Below, in pieces: positions 32,727 to 42,029 of a stretch of 64,000 nucleotides of DNA (the first letter of the stretch is position 1; each line of letters begins with the position of its first letter). Position numbers and translations under genes: made by a program. The notes beneath the pieces were generated by a model. It was not told the DNA's origin. It worked only from the letters and a program-made list of their open reading frames with translations, and did no database searches. The stretch is from Fictibacillus phosphorivorans. Its GTDB lineage: Bacteria; Bacillota; Bacilli; Bacillales; Fictibacillaceae. The stretch is from NCBI RefSeq assembly GCF_023715845.1, contig NZ_JAMBOR010000009.1:62001-126000 (forward strand), in the 5' to 3' direction.

Positions 32727-33833
32727 ATGACTTTAAAGAAAAAACTGACAAGCTCCTTATTGGCTTTGTCAATATTGGCAACACCGTTCGCTGGACAATC
32801 TGCAAGTGCGGCGGGATACAAAGATCCGTTTACATACTATGAGCCTGTAGATATTGAAGGGCACTGGGCTGAAAACGACCTATGGGATATGCTATATGCA
32901 GACATCGTAAAAGGAACTATTGAAACGGTGAAAGATCGCGGTATCGAATTTGATCTATTATTCCTTAACCCGGACGACAAGATCACCCGTGGAGAATTCG
33001 TTTCTTTTATCGTGCGTGCTTTGGAATTAAAAAATACAGGTAAAACGGTTCCCTTTAAAGATATCAGCAAGCACTGGGGAAGAACACACATTCAAATCGC
33101 TTATCAGAATGGGGTAGTAAGTGGAACATCTGCTACAACATTTGAACCGAACAAAAAGATTACACGTGCGGAAATGGCATCTATGATCGTTCGATCCTTT
33201 AATAAAACAGTAGAATTTAAGAATGGTACTCCAAGAGATTACAAGGATCTACCTAAGAATCACTGGGCTTACAACCACCTTCGCATGGTTAACGGCCTAG
33301 GGATCATGAAAGGTATTTCAGCTGATAAGCTTGCACCGAACAACCAAGCAACGCGCGCTGAATCTATCGTTATGATTCTTCGTTCCATGAAAAAAGAAAC
33401 AGCCAACCTGCCGACAAAAGCAATGCTTGAAACGGTTATCCTTGATAATGAAACAAAAGGTACTAAGTATATAAATGAGCAAAATTATAATGCTTTAAAA
33501 GATTTAACAAATGTAAGACAAATGGGATTCGCTCATTCATCAAGCAATGCTTTTATCGAGTATATCTTAGAGCCAGTAGAGGTTACTTATAACGGCATAA
33601 TAAAAGGTAAACTTGGAATTGATTATGAGAATGCAAAGATCAATACACGCCTAGTTGAAATAGAATTAGAAAATGCTATTTATGATATGACCAGAACAGA
33701 TGATGAAGGTACAAGAAAGTACGAAAAAGATGGATCAGGTACAGTCTTCCTTCGTTTAGAAAACAGCCGCTGGAAAATGTATACTTCGGATGAAATTGAG
33801 CGTAATTATCAAGAGTGGTTCGGATACAAATAA
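32727..33833 (+). CDS. SLH-domain surface protein, paralogue of the 16379 protein
   Basis: 368 residues, ATG 32727 behind TTAGGAGGAAA. Signal peptide to about residue 28 (GQSASAA). Three SLH repeats at about 42-215: VDIEGHWAENDLWDMLYADI, FKDISKHWGRTHIQIAYQNG, YKDLPKNHWAYNHLRMVNGL. The unknown C-terminal domain is shared with the protein at 16379 (NLPTKAMLETVILDNET, MGFAHSSSNAFIEYILEP, GTVFLRLENSRWKMYTSDE). The two copies are separated by 15 kb, so this is an old duplication within one surface-gene region. Confidence 0.9.
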   Translation: MTLKKKLTSSLLALSILATPFAGQSASAAGYKDPFTYYEPVDIEGHWAENDLWDMLYADIVKGTIETVKDRGIEFDLLFLNPDDKITRGEFVSFIVRALELKNTGKTVPFKDISKHWGRTHIQIAYQNGVVSGTSATTFEPNKKITRAEMASMIVRSFNKTVEFKNGTPRDYKDLPKNHWAYNHLRMVNGLGIMKGISADKLAPNNQATRAESIVMILRSMKKETANLPTKAMLETVILDNETKGTKYINEQNYNALKDLTNVRQMGFAHSSSNAFIEYILEPVEVTYNGIIKGKLGIDYENAKINTRLVEIELENAIYDMTRTDDEGTRKYEKDGSGTVFLRLENSRWKMYTSDEIERNYQEWFGYK

Positions 33834-33858
33834 TAATAAGATAGCATTCAGCCATGTA

Positions 33859-33890
33859 AACCCACCTAAATCAGGTGGGTTTTTCTTTTT
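33859..33890 (+). terminator. Rho-independent terminator
   Basis: Perfect 9-bp stem AACCCACCT with its complement, then TTTTCTTTTTT. Confidence 0.87.
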
Positions 33891-34007
33891 TATAATACTT
33901 GTAATATAAAAGATAGTCTGAAAGTTCCTAGCAGATTTTGTAGAATATTGGTAGATTAAGAGAGGGTGTGGATAAACTTAGTAATTTTTACATATGGGGG
34001 TAATATT

Positions 34008-35933
34008 GTGAAAAAATGGTTCACTCTATTGTTGTTGCCATTCGTTTTGTTGTTCAGCTCTTACACGGCAAGTGCAGCGGATGACATTACAGGGCATTAT
34101 TTTGAAAAGGACATGAGAAAACTGATCGAATTGGGTTTTCTTAAAGGGGAAGTCATTAATGGCGAGACTTACTATAAGCCGAATCGTGATGTAACCCGAG
34201 CTGAGTTTGCAGCGTTTTTAGTCCGTGTGTTAGAGGCGCAAAACCTAGAAGTGATCAATCCGAAACACTTTTCTGATGTTAAAGAAAATGCTTGGTATTA
34301 CAGAGTCGTTCAGCAAGCTGCTGAAATGAACATTGTTAATGGTACACCAGACGGCAAGTTTCTGCCTGATGCACCGATTTCCCGAGAAGCTATGGCATCT
34401 ATGATGAATGGCGCTTTTGAATATAAAGGAATCAAACTTCCTGAAGCTGAGCTGAAGTTTGCCGATTCTTCAAAGGTTCAAAGCTGGGCAGCACTTTCTG
34501 TAAAAAGAATGGTTTATGCAAAAATTATTGCAGGATATGGCGATAACACATTCCGGCCGTCAGAGTATGCAACACGTGGAACGACGAGCGCCTTTTTAGT
34601 TCGTATGATAGACGTTCTGAAAAATCCGCCTAAACCGCCTGTTCCAAACTTTTATCTGGCAAAAGTAACAAAGGACACAACGACAAACATTAGAGAATAT
34701 GAAACGTATAACGAAGCAAAGGCAGCAGCGACAGATGCCGATCATGTTGTTTTGAAAGACAACAAGGTCGTTTATATGAAGAGTGGTGTGGTTTCTCCAG
34801 CTCAAGTTCAGCCTCTTGCATCTGTACTCTATAAGACTAGCGGATTTGGTGACCACTACTATAGCTTAGTAGCAGGAACAGAAACAGAATTTTTAGATGC
34901 CGGTGAAACATGGGTGAAGGTGAAATTCAATAACACGATCGGTTATTTTAAAATGAATGAAGCGACACTACATCCGACTGTTAAACTAAAAGGTGCTTCT
35001 TACTTTAAAGCGGAAGACGGAAAGCTGACCCATTATACGTATAACGTAAATACAGACACATATGGAGCATTCTGGTATGGAAGCAGCGGAACCCTTCCGA
35101 ATGGCACTTATAAGAGTAAAGATGGACATTCGTTTTCTGGAAACGGAAACGTCTATAACATGTATCAGTATTTTAATGTGATGCCTCTATATACGAAGAC
35201 GAGTTACACGGCAGAACAACTGAATGATTTTGTTAGGATGAACAAACCTGAATCAGCTGCTGACAACACGATTCTCGAAAACTTAGGGCACGCCTTCAAA
35301 AATGTAGAGGAAAAATATAATGTTAATGCGATGTATTTGTTGGCACATGCTATCCATGAAAGCGGCTGGGGAACAAGTAGGCTAGCGATCGAAAAAAAGA
35401 ATCTTTTTGGAATTCGTGCAACAGATGGCTCTGCATATGAGAGCGGAGATACATTTAAATCTTATGAAGCATGTATCGAAGTCTTGGTTAAGGAATATTT
35501 ACTTGATCCGACATCCAGCTACTTTATTCAAGGATGGAAAGCGAACGGGGAAGTTGTTGGCGACAAAGAATTGGGAATGAACGTACGATACGCATCAGAT
35601 CCATACTGGGGTCAAAAGATTGCTGGATATATGTACAGAATTGATAAATACTTAGGCGAGAAAGAACGAAACCAATATGGGATTTCTGTAACATTAACGG
35701 AGGAAGTTAATGTCAGAAGTGATGCCACCGCGAATGCGAGTAGATTATATTCCATTCCACTAGCAGGTACACCCGTACTCGTTCTAGACAGAGTAACATC
35801 TAAAACAAATGAAGGTACTTGGCTCCAAATCGCTCCAAAGAACTTAAACGGAGCAAATTATGAGAAAACATTTGTTTACAGCCATGGTGGTCCTTATGGA
35901 ACGCTGATAAGAGATCTTCCTCTAGCACCATAA
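34008..35933 (+). CDS. SLH-anchored endo-beta-N-acetylglucosaminidase, copy 1
   Basis: 641 residues from GTG 34008 (ATGGGGGT seven bases upstream, signal peptide starts there). Signal peptide to about 24 (SYTASAA). Three N-terminal SLH repeats (about 25-205), including FSDVKENAWYYRVVQQAAEM and FADSSKVQSWAALSVKRM. A linker region has a YETYNEAKAAATDADHVVLK module, and an SH3-like part follows. Then the glucosaminidase domain at about 430-560: NAMYLLAHAIHESGWGTS with the catalytic Glu, KKNLFGIRATD and DPYWGQKIAGYMYRID. A bacterial SH3-like segment (VTLTEEVNVRSDATANASRLY) ends it. It should cut the glycan strand of peptidoglycan at the surface. Confidence 0.92.
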   Translation: MKKWFTLLLLPFVLLFSSYTASAADDITGHYFEKDMRKLIELGFLKGEVINGETYYKPNRDVTRAEFAAFLVRVLEAQNLEVINPKHFSDVKENAWYYRVVQQAAEMNIVNGTPDGKFLPDAPISREAMASMMNGAFEYKGIKLPEAELKFADSSKVQSWAALSVKRMVYAKIIAGYGDNTFRPSEYATRGTTSAFLVRMIDVLKNPPKPPVPNFYLAKVTKDTTTNIREYETYNEAKAAATDADHVVLKDNKVVYMKSGVVSPAQVQPLASVLYKTSGFGDHYYSLVAGTETEFLDAGETWVKVKFNNTIGYFKMNEATLHPTVKLKGASYFKAEDGKLTHYTYNVNTDTYGAFWYGSSGTLPNGTYKSKDGHSFSGNGNVYNMYQYFNVMPLYTKTSYTAEQLNDFVRMNKPESAADNTILENLGHAFKNVEEKYNVNAMYLLAHAIHESGWGTSRLAIEKKNLFGIRATDGSAYESGDTFKSYEACIEVLVKEYLLDPTSSYFIQGWKANGEVVGDKELGMNVRYASDPYWGQKIAGYMYRIDKYLGEKERNQYGISVTLTEEVNVRSDATANASRLYSIPLAGTPVLVLDRVTSKTNEGTWLQIAPKNLNGANYEKTFVYSHGGPYGTLIRDLPLAP

Positions 35934-35945
35934 TATTTTAGAAGC

Positions 35946-35982
35946 AGGCGATTGAAGCTACATTCAATCGCCTATTTTTTTT
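35946..35982 (+). terminator. Rho-independent terminator
   Basis: Perfect 11-bp stem AGGCGATTGAA with its complement, then ATTTTTTTT, between the two glucosaminidase genes. Confidence 0.88.
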
Positions 35983-36081
35983 ATGTCTAGGAAAATACTA
36001 TAAATTTTATGGTAAAGATTTACTTTAATCTGATAGAATAGTAGGGGTAGATTGGTAAAATATTATTTTGGAGGGGAAGTT

Positions 36082-38040
36082 TTGAAGAAGTTTTTATGTT
36101 TTTTAGTTTTGCCATTTGTGCTTTTGCTCGGTTTAGGAGCACAAGGTGTGTCAGCAGAGGAACCTTATTTGGGTTACTTTAAGGATTCCATGCAAGAATT
36201 AATTGATTTAAATATACTTAGGGGCGTACCGGTAAACGGCGGAATTGATTATAAACCTGATGAAACGATTACTCGATTAGAGTTTTCAATCCTTATGTTG
36301 CGTGTTTTAGACCAAGAAGATATTGAAATTACGAAGGTTACTAATTTTAAGGATGTTAAAAAAACCGATTGGTTTTACGAGGCAGTTCAGCGTGCAGCAC
36401 AATTAAAAATTACTAGTGGCAAAAGTGATGGTACATTTGCTCCGAAAGAACATGTTACTCGTGAGCAAATCGCATCTATGATGAACAATGTTCTGGAACA
36501 GAAGGGAATCGTACTTCCTGAAGGTGATATCTCTACATTTTCAGATTATAAGAAAGTAAGCAGCTACGCTGGAACTTCCATGAAACGAATTGTTGGAGCT
36601 CGTATTTTAGCAGGGACAAATAACAAACTAAATCCTCAAGGGGACGCTGACCGCGGAATGACATCAGCATTTTTGGTTCGGATGCTTGATGTATTAAAGA
36701 AAGGTGAAAAACCTGTTTCACCCAAATATTATGTAGGAACTGCCACAGCAACTGAAACAGTAAAAGGTAAGGAGTATCCTAGCTTTGCTGATGCAAAAGC
36801 TGCTGCAACTGGTGCAAATCAGGTTGTCTTAAAAGATAACAAGATCATTTATATGAAGAAGGGACAAGTGACGAATAGTTCACTTTCAGCCATTTTAGAT
36901 ATAAAAGATAAATCTGTTTCCGGAAGTACACTGATTGGTCTCGAGAAAGGGACTGCTGCTGAGTACATAGAATCTGACGAACATTCAGTAAAGGTGAAAT
37001 TCGGCAAGAGAACAGGCTTTGTTAAGATGGAGAATGCACTTCTTATACCAGAAATTCAGGTAAAAGGAAGAAGTTACTATAAGGTGACCAAGGGTTATAT
37101 TTATCACTATACATTCAATTCATTCACGAATACCTATTATGCTCCTTACAAATATGGGAAGAGCGATTCTGATATGCCTGAAGGTGAGTATTACAGTGAC
37201 AATGGAAGCACGTATACAAACAAGACTGACGGAAAAAAGTATACAGCATATCAATATTTCAATATGATGCCGCTTTACACAAAAACGTCATACACGGCTG
37301 AAGAATTAAATAATTTTGTAAAAGAAAATAAACCTGATTGGATTAAGACTGAAGTTGTCCTTGAAACGATGGGGAATAAGTTTAAGGCTATTGAGGCGGA
37401 ACACAACATAAACGCGATGTATTTACTTGCACATGCGATTCATGAAACGAAATGGGGCACAAATGAAAAAGCACTTGTAAGAAATAATCTTTTCGGAATT
37501 GGCGCACAAGATGGAACAGATGGGCTTATTGAATTCGACTCCTATGATGAATGTCTAGACACTTTGGTCTTTAATTTGATAACAAAAAAAGAAGATAACT
37601 ATTTTCTTGAATCTTCATACCGTTACCATGAAGCTTTTTTAGGAAACAAGGATCTAGGAATGAATGTATTTTATGCGACTGATCCTTATTGGGGCCAAAA
37701 GATTGCTGGTTTCATGAACCAAATTGATGAGAAATTAGGCGGGAAAGAGCGCAATAAGTATGATATCGCCATAACGCTTGTAGAAAATGCTAAAACAAAA
37801 GTAAGAAAAACGCCAACTGTTCCTTTAGACCATTCAAACATACTTTATCAGTTAAAATGGACAGGTACTCCTGTACTGGTTTTAGACACGGTTGTAACAG
37901 AGAAGGAAGGTACTTGGCTTGAAGTTGTACCTAAGAATATAGAAGGTGTTGAATATTCTTCAAAAGCTTATATGTATAGCCATGGTGGTCCAGCGTCACA
38001 TGGTGAAAAAAATATGGGCCGTATCGAATTAGCTAAATAA
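36082..38040 (+). CDS. SLH-anchored endo-beta-N-acetylglucosaminidase, copy 2
   Basis: 652 residues from TTG 36082 (GGAGGGGAAG upstream). Same architecture as the preceding gene: signal peptide, three SLH repeats (FKDVKKTDWFYEAVQRAAQL, FSDYKKVSSYAGTSMKRIV), YPSFADAKAAATGANQVVLK linker, glucosaminidase (NAMYLLAHAIHETKWGTN with catalytic Glu, RNNLFGIGAQDG, DPYWGQKIAGFMNQID) and an SH3-like end. It is a tandem duplicate with its own terminator on each side, so the two are separately expressed. The SLH part is more diverged than the catalytic part by eye. Confidence 0.92.
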   Translation: MKKFLCFLVLPFVLLLGLGAQGVSAEEPYLGYFKDSMQELIDLNILRGVPVNGGIDYKPDETITRLEFSILMLRVLDQEDIEITKVTNFKDVKKTDWFYEAVQRAAQLKITSGKSDGTFAPKEHVTREQIASMMNNVLEQKGIVLPEGDISTFSDYKKVSSYAGTSMKRIVGARILAGTNNKLNPQGDADRGMTSAFLVRMLDVLKKGEKPVSPKYYVGTATATETVKGKEYPSFADAKAAATGANQVVLKDNKIIYMKKGQVTNSSLSAILDIKDKSVSGSTLIGLEKGTAAEYIESDEHSVKVKFGKRTGFVKMENALLIPEIQVKGRSYYKVTKGYIYHYTFNSFTNTYYAPYKYGKSDSDMPEGEYYSDNGSTYTNKTDGKKYTAYQYFNMMPLYTKTSYTAEELNNFVKENKPDWIKTEVVLETMGNKFKAIEAEHNINAMYLLAHAIHETKWGTNEKALVRNNLFGIGAQDGTDGLIEFDSYDECLDTLVFNLITKKEDNYFLESSYRYHEAFLGNKDLGMNVFYATDPYWGQKIAGFMNQIDEKLGGKERNKYDIAITLVENAKTKVRKTPTVPLDHSNILYQLKWTGTPVLVLDTVVTEKEGTWLEVVPKNIEGVEYSSKAYMYSHGGPASHGEKNMGRIELAK

Positions 38041-38042
38041 AG

Positions 38043-38096
38043 AAAAGCCTGACTGAAAGGGGAGTTTTATGAACCTGGATGTTGGGCTTCTTTTTT
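38043..38096 (+). terminator. possible terminator after glucosaminidase copy 2
   Basis: AAGCCTGAC / GTTGGGCTT imperfect stem with long loop, followed by CTTTTTTG. Confidence 0.5.
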
Positions 38097-38307
38097 GTAC
38101 ACAACTTCACATCAATTCAGAAATATTGGATAATCCAACCACCTCCCTCAAAAACTAAAACGGGAGACGACCTATATAAGATGAAACAACTAGTGACATT
38201 CATATGGTTTAAGGCCGTTTTATGATATATTTATTAGTGTTTTATTTTAAATAGGTAAACTTTGGTTAAAACATACAAAGTTAATACAGAAAAAGTGGTG
38301 ACTTTCA

Positions 38308-39045
38308 TTGAAAAAAACAGTTCGAATTCTAGGCGTAGATTTCGTAAACTCAACATTATTTGAATTCTTAAATACATTAAGCGGACATTTGGAACGAGAA
38401 GAAAAGACGTTTGTTGTAACAGCAAATCCAGAGATCGTTATGAAGGTTCGTGAAGATGCAAACTATCGGGCAGTCGTTGAAAAAGCAGACTATGTAACAG
38501 CAGATGGTATTGGTGTCGTTAAAGCGGCGGGACTTCTTGGAACGCCTCTTCCTGAACGTGTAACTGGTTTTGAAACGTTTATGGGCCTTCTTCAGATCGC
38601 CAATGAAAGAGGATACAGTGTGTATTTGCTCGGCGCACAGGATGAAGTGCTTCAGAAAACGGTGGCTGAGATCATGAAGCAGTTCCCTAATGTGAAAATT
38701 GCAGGTGCTCATCACGGGTTCTTCGATTGGAACGATGATCCTATTCCAAACGAGATTAAGCGTACGAAGCCGGATTTGATTTTTACCGCGCTTGGTGTGC
38801 CAAGGCAGGAGCTTTGGATTGGACAGAACATGGATAAGTTTGAAAAAGGTGTGTTCATGGGAATCGGCGGATCGTTTGATGTCTTAGCTGGTGCTGTGCA
38901 GCGTGCACCTGAAGTTTGGCAAAAGATGAACCTGGAATGGGCGTACCGTCTGATGAAACAGCCATCTCGCTGGAAGCGCCAGCTTAGTCTGCCGCACTTC
39001 GCGTTAAAAGTAATCCAGCAAAAGGTGACGGGTAAACATGAGTAA
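38308..39045 (+). CDS. tagA: WecG/TagA/CpsF family glycosyltransferase (TagA)
   Basis: 245 residues from TTG 38308. Family landmarks: VTANPEIVMKVREDANYRAV, YVTADGIGVVKAAGLLGTPL, ERVTGFETF, and FTALGVPRQELWIGQN with FMGIGGSFDVLAG. TagA adds ManNAc to undecaprenyl-PP-GlcNAc, the second step in making the linkage unit of wall teichoic acid and of B. anthracis-type secondary wall polysaccharide. It overlaps the next gene by 8 bases. With tagO and csaB downstream it forms a polysaccharide cluster. Confidence 0.93.
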   Translation: MKKTVRILGVDFVNSTLFEFLNTLSGHLEREEKTFVVTANPEIVMKVREDANYRAVVEKADYVTADGIGVVKAAGLLGTPLPERVTGFETFMGLLQIANERGYSVYLLGAQDEVLQKTVAEIMKQFPNVKIAGAHHGFFDWNDDPIPNEIKRTKPDLIFTALGVPRQELWIGQNMDKFEKGVFMGIGGSFDVLAGAVQRAPEVWQKMNLEWAYRLMKQPSRWKRQLSLPHFALKVIQQKVTGKHE

Positions 39046-40618
39046 AAACACATTTATTAAAGGTGCACTCATCTTAACGGTCGCTACCTTTTTATCTAAA
39101 TTCTTAGGTTCTGTTTTCCGTATTCCTCTGCAAAATATAGCGGGTGATGATGTACTCGGGATCTTTAGTCTTGTATATCCGGTTTATATGACAGCACTCA
39201 TTCTGTCTGTAGCCGGGATTCCGATCGCGATCTCAAAATTGATTTCAGAAGCTCGTGCAAAAGGTGACGACACAGAAATCCGAAATATTTTTAATACAGC
39301 TGGAATCTTAGCGGTTGTTTTCGGGATTCTTTCTTTTAGCCTGTTATACGGCTTTTCTTATCAAATCGCAGAAATCCTGGGTGGACAGGAAACGAGAAGC
39401 TCTCTTATCGTCGTTTCGATCACGCTTTTGATCGCACCTTATATGGCGGTCTACCGCGGTTATTTCCAAGGGTACGAGGACATGAAGCCGACTGCTTACT
39501 CACAAGTGATTGAGCAGTTTATTCGTGTGGCCCTCGTCATCGTTGCAGCTTATTATTTTGTATCGATTGCAGCGGACAACGAGACGATTGCAGCGGGTAC
39601 GATGGCAGGTTCAGCCATAGCGGCTTTGATCTCCTTAATTTTTTTACGAGTTCTTTTTCAAAAATCGAAACTTAAACCGAGTTCAAATCGTCCATATACA
39701 ATAGAAGCGTTTAAAAAGTCGAGTACGCGCATATTAAAACTATCTCTGCCGATTTGTGTAGGTGCGTTAACGATGGCCTTGTTGAATGTTGTTGATTCCT
39801 TGACCATCCCTTCAGCGTTAAAAATGGCAGGGCACACAGCGAAAGAAACTTTTTACTTAAACGGTATCTATGCACGTGGTACATCGCTTGTTCAGATTGC
39901 CACTGTGTTCTCAACTTCAATCGTTTTACCGCTAATCCCATTAATTACGGGGAAAATAGCCAAAAACGAGATGGACGAAGCGAATAGAGTAATTAAACGC
40001 TCGTTCAACTTAACGCATTTATTCTCTTGGCCAGCGGCAGTAGGGATCGCTGCTTTAACACTTCCTTTAAACATCGCACTTTTCACGAACGATGAAGGAA
40101 GTCTTGTCGTAGCAATCGTTAGCTTTAGTTCGGTGTTTACATCACTTGCTGTGCTTGGTACAGGAATTCTGCAAGGAATCAATCGTCCCACTGCAGCGGC
40201 TCTTATTATCGTAGCGTCTGCAATCGGGAAAGCTCTTTTAAACTTTGCGTTGATCTCACAATATGGACTGTTAGGAGCGGCGATCGCAACGTTAGTGATT
40301 TATATTGTGATTACCATTGCCAATGCGCTCGTTATTAAACAAACGTTTAAACTGCCTTTTGTCAATCGGTCCATTTTAACCTTTGCGATTGGAAGTTTGC
40401 TCATGGGAGCAGCCATCGGTTATCCAACATTCGTAATGGATCTTTCTGGACGCCTTGCAAGCTTATTGTATGCAGGTGCTGCCATAATAATCGGCGGTGC
40501 GCTCTTTGCGGTTTTCATTTTGGTTACAAAGGGTATGACAGTAGAAGAATTACATTCTTTTCCTGTTATCGGAAAGAAATTGGGTCGATTTGGCAGGGTT
40601 TCGAAAAATAATGCTTAA
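39038..40618 (+). CDS. polysaccharide flippase (MATE/MurJ-like, SpoVB family)
   Basis: 526 residues with about 14 hydrophobic segments. N-terminus FIKGALILTVATFLSKFLGSVFRIPLQ is the usual start of SpoVB/YabM-type oligosaccharide flippases, and the HLFSWPAAVGIAALTLPLN and LGTGILQGINRPTAA stretches fit. It probably turns the lipid-linked wall polysaccharide across the membrane. The start overlaps tagA by 8 bases, so translation is coupled. It could instead be a general lipid II-like flippase; position favours the polysaccharide role. Confidence 0.88.
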   Translation: MSKNTFIKGALILTVATFLSKFLGSVFRIPLQNIAGDDVLGIFSLVYPVYMTALILSVAGIPIAISKLISEARAKGDDTEIRNIFNTAGILAVVFGILSFSLLYGFSYQIAEILGGQETRSSLIVVSITLLIAPYMAVYRGYFQGYEDMKPTAYSQVIEQFIRVALVIVAAYYFVSIAADNETIAAGTMAGSAIAALISLIFLRVLFQKSKLKPSSNRPYTIEAFKKSSTRILKLSLPICVGALTMALLNVVDSLTIPSALKMAGHTAKETFYLNGIYARGTSLVQIATVFSTSIVLPLIPLITGKIAKNEMDEANRVIKRSFNLTHLFSWPAAVGIAALTLPLNIALFTNDEGSLVVAIVSFSSVFTSLAVLGTGILQGINRPTAAALIIVASAIGKALLNFALISQYGLLGAAIATLVIYIVITIANALVIKQTFKLPFVNRSILTFAIGSLLMGAAIGYPTFVMDLSGRLASLLYAGAAIIIGGALFAVFILVTKGMTVEELHSFPVIGKKLGRFGRVSKNNA

Positions 40619-40720
40619 GTAAATAGCGGAAACTAATTATAGTAGAAAAATGTAGTAGAAAAACGCTTTCATTTTCTTAATAATTTGTTCAAGATTTTCG
40701 CACAAAATCAAAATTATCTA

Positions 40721-40729
40721 TGCTATAAT
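40721..40729 (+). promoter_or_regulatory. possible extended -10 promoter of tagO
   Basis: TGCTATAAT, an extended -10 with consensus TATAAT, about 105 bases before the start codon; no good -35 at 17 bases. The 200-base gap after the flippase gene suggests that tagO has its own promoter. Confidence 0.45.
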
Positions 40730-40831
40730 TTTCTCTGTGTATAAATTTAAAGTTGATTTATGTCGAAATTAAACACAAAATAAATTGCGTTTTACAAACA
40801 ATAATCATCACGCCAATTGGGGAGTGTAACT

Positions 40832-41902
40832 ATGACTTACTGGGCATTGTTAATATGTTTTCTTGCGTCAGTCCTATTGACGCCGCTCGTGAAAAAGTTC
40901 GCCTTTTTCGTTGGGGCAACAGATAAGCCCAACCAGAGAAAAGTTCATCAAAGAATCATGCCGCGATTAGGCGGATTAGCGATCTTTATCAGCTTTGTAC
41001 TCGGTGTACTTATCGTACAGCCGGGGAGCCAATATACGGTTCCGATCGTACTTGGAGCAATCGTTATCATCATTACTGGAGTTTTTGATGATATTTATGA
41101 ACTTTCTCCAAAAGTAAAAATGCTTGGGCAAGTGATCGCAGCAGGTATTGTCATCTATGGTGGAGTTGAAGTTCACTTCATTAACCTGCCATTCGATTAC
41201 CGGTTAAGCCTTGGTTTCCTTGGTATTCCTTTAACGCTTTTATGGATTATCGGAATCACGAACGCTATCAACTTGATTGATGGACTGGACGGACTTGCAG
41301 CAGGTGTATCATCGACGGTATTGATCACCATATCAGGTATGGCGATCTACAACGGCAACCTCTTAGTTGCTGCACTGGGGATCATCTTACTTGGAAGTAC
41401 GTTAGGATTCTTGGTTTACAACTGGCATCCAGCGAAGATTTTTATGGGAGACACTGGAGCGCTGTTCTTAGGATATATGATCGCTGTTCTTTCTCTGTTA
41501 GGGTTTAAGAACATCACGTTATTCTCACTCGTTGTACCAATCATCATCCTTGGAGTTCCGATCTCTGATACCTTGTTTGCGATCGTACGCAGATTCTTAA
41601 ATAAGAAGCCATTATCTGCACCTGATAAATCTCATTTGCACCACTGTTTATTAAACAGCGGAATGTCTCACCGTCAAACGGTACTTGTGATCTATGCGAT
41701 GAGTGCTATCTTCGGTCTCGCAGCGGTTCTATTCAATCTAACAACACTTTGGGGATCACTCTTAATCCTTTCTGTGTTGCTCTTGATCACACAGTTTATC
41801 GCTGAGCGTATCGGATTGGTCGGGAAAGATCACGCGCCTGTAAACAAATTCTTACGTAAGATTTTTTACGGACTGAAAACGAATCCGAGAGTCGGAAAAT
41901 AA
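40832..41902 (+). CDS. tagO: UDP-GlcNAc:undecaprenyl-phosphate GlcNAc-1-P transferase (TagO)
   Basis: 356 residues from ATG 40832 (TTGGGGAG upstream contains the earlier in-frame TTG 40817). Eleven membrane segments. Signatures of the MraY/WecA/TagO family: DKPNQRKVHQRIMPRLGGLAIF, GVFDDIYELSPKVKMLGQ, NAINLIDGLDGLAAG (metal-binding Asp), FMGDTGALFLGY, and the cytoplasmic DKSHLHHCLLNSGMSHRQT His loop. First committed step for wall teichoic acid and for secondary wall polysaccharide linkage units. In B. subtilis tagO lies near yvyE and tagV; here csaB and other genes separate them. Confidence 0.93.
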   Translation: MTYWALLICFLASVLLTPLVKKFAFFVGATDKPNQRKVHQRIMPRLGGLAIFISFVLGVLIVQPGSQYTVPIVLGAIVIIITGVFDDIYELSPKVKMLGQVIAAGIVIYGGVEVHFINLPFDYRLSLGFLGIPLTLLWIIGITNAINLIDGLDGLAAGVSSTVLITISGMAIYNGNLLVAALGIILLGSTLGFLVYNWHPAKIFMGDTGALFLGYMIAVLSLLGFKNITLFSLVVPIIILGVPISDTLFAIVRRFLNKKPLSAPDKSHLHHCLLNSGMSHRQTVLVIYAMSAIFGLAAVLFNLTTLWGSLLILSVLLLITQFIAERIGLVGKDHAPVNKFLRKIFYGLKTNPRVGK

Positions 41903-41910
41903 AAATGAAG

Positions 41911-41945
41911 AAGGACATCAGTTAGCTGGTGTCCTTTATTTTTTG
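41911..41945 (+). terminator. Rho-independent terminator after tagO
   Basis: AAGGACATCAG / CTGGTGTCCTT stem with one wobble and a 4-base loop, then TATTTTTT. Confidence 0.85.
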
Positions 41946-42029
41946 GTTATCTATACTCACTCTTTATAAGAATGCCGAAATTAAGGTAAAATAAAAGCAC
42001 CACGACCTGATCCGAGAAAGGAATGTTCT

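Noticed and set aside
33966-34007. longer N-terminus for glucosaminidase copy 1
   Set aside because: It would put a non-signal segment before the signal peptide; GTG 34008 has the ribosome site.
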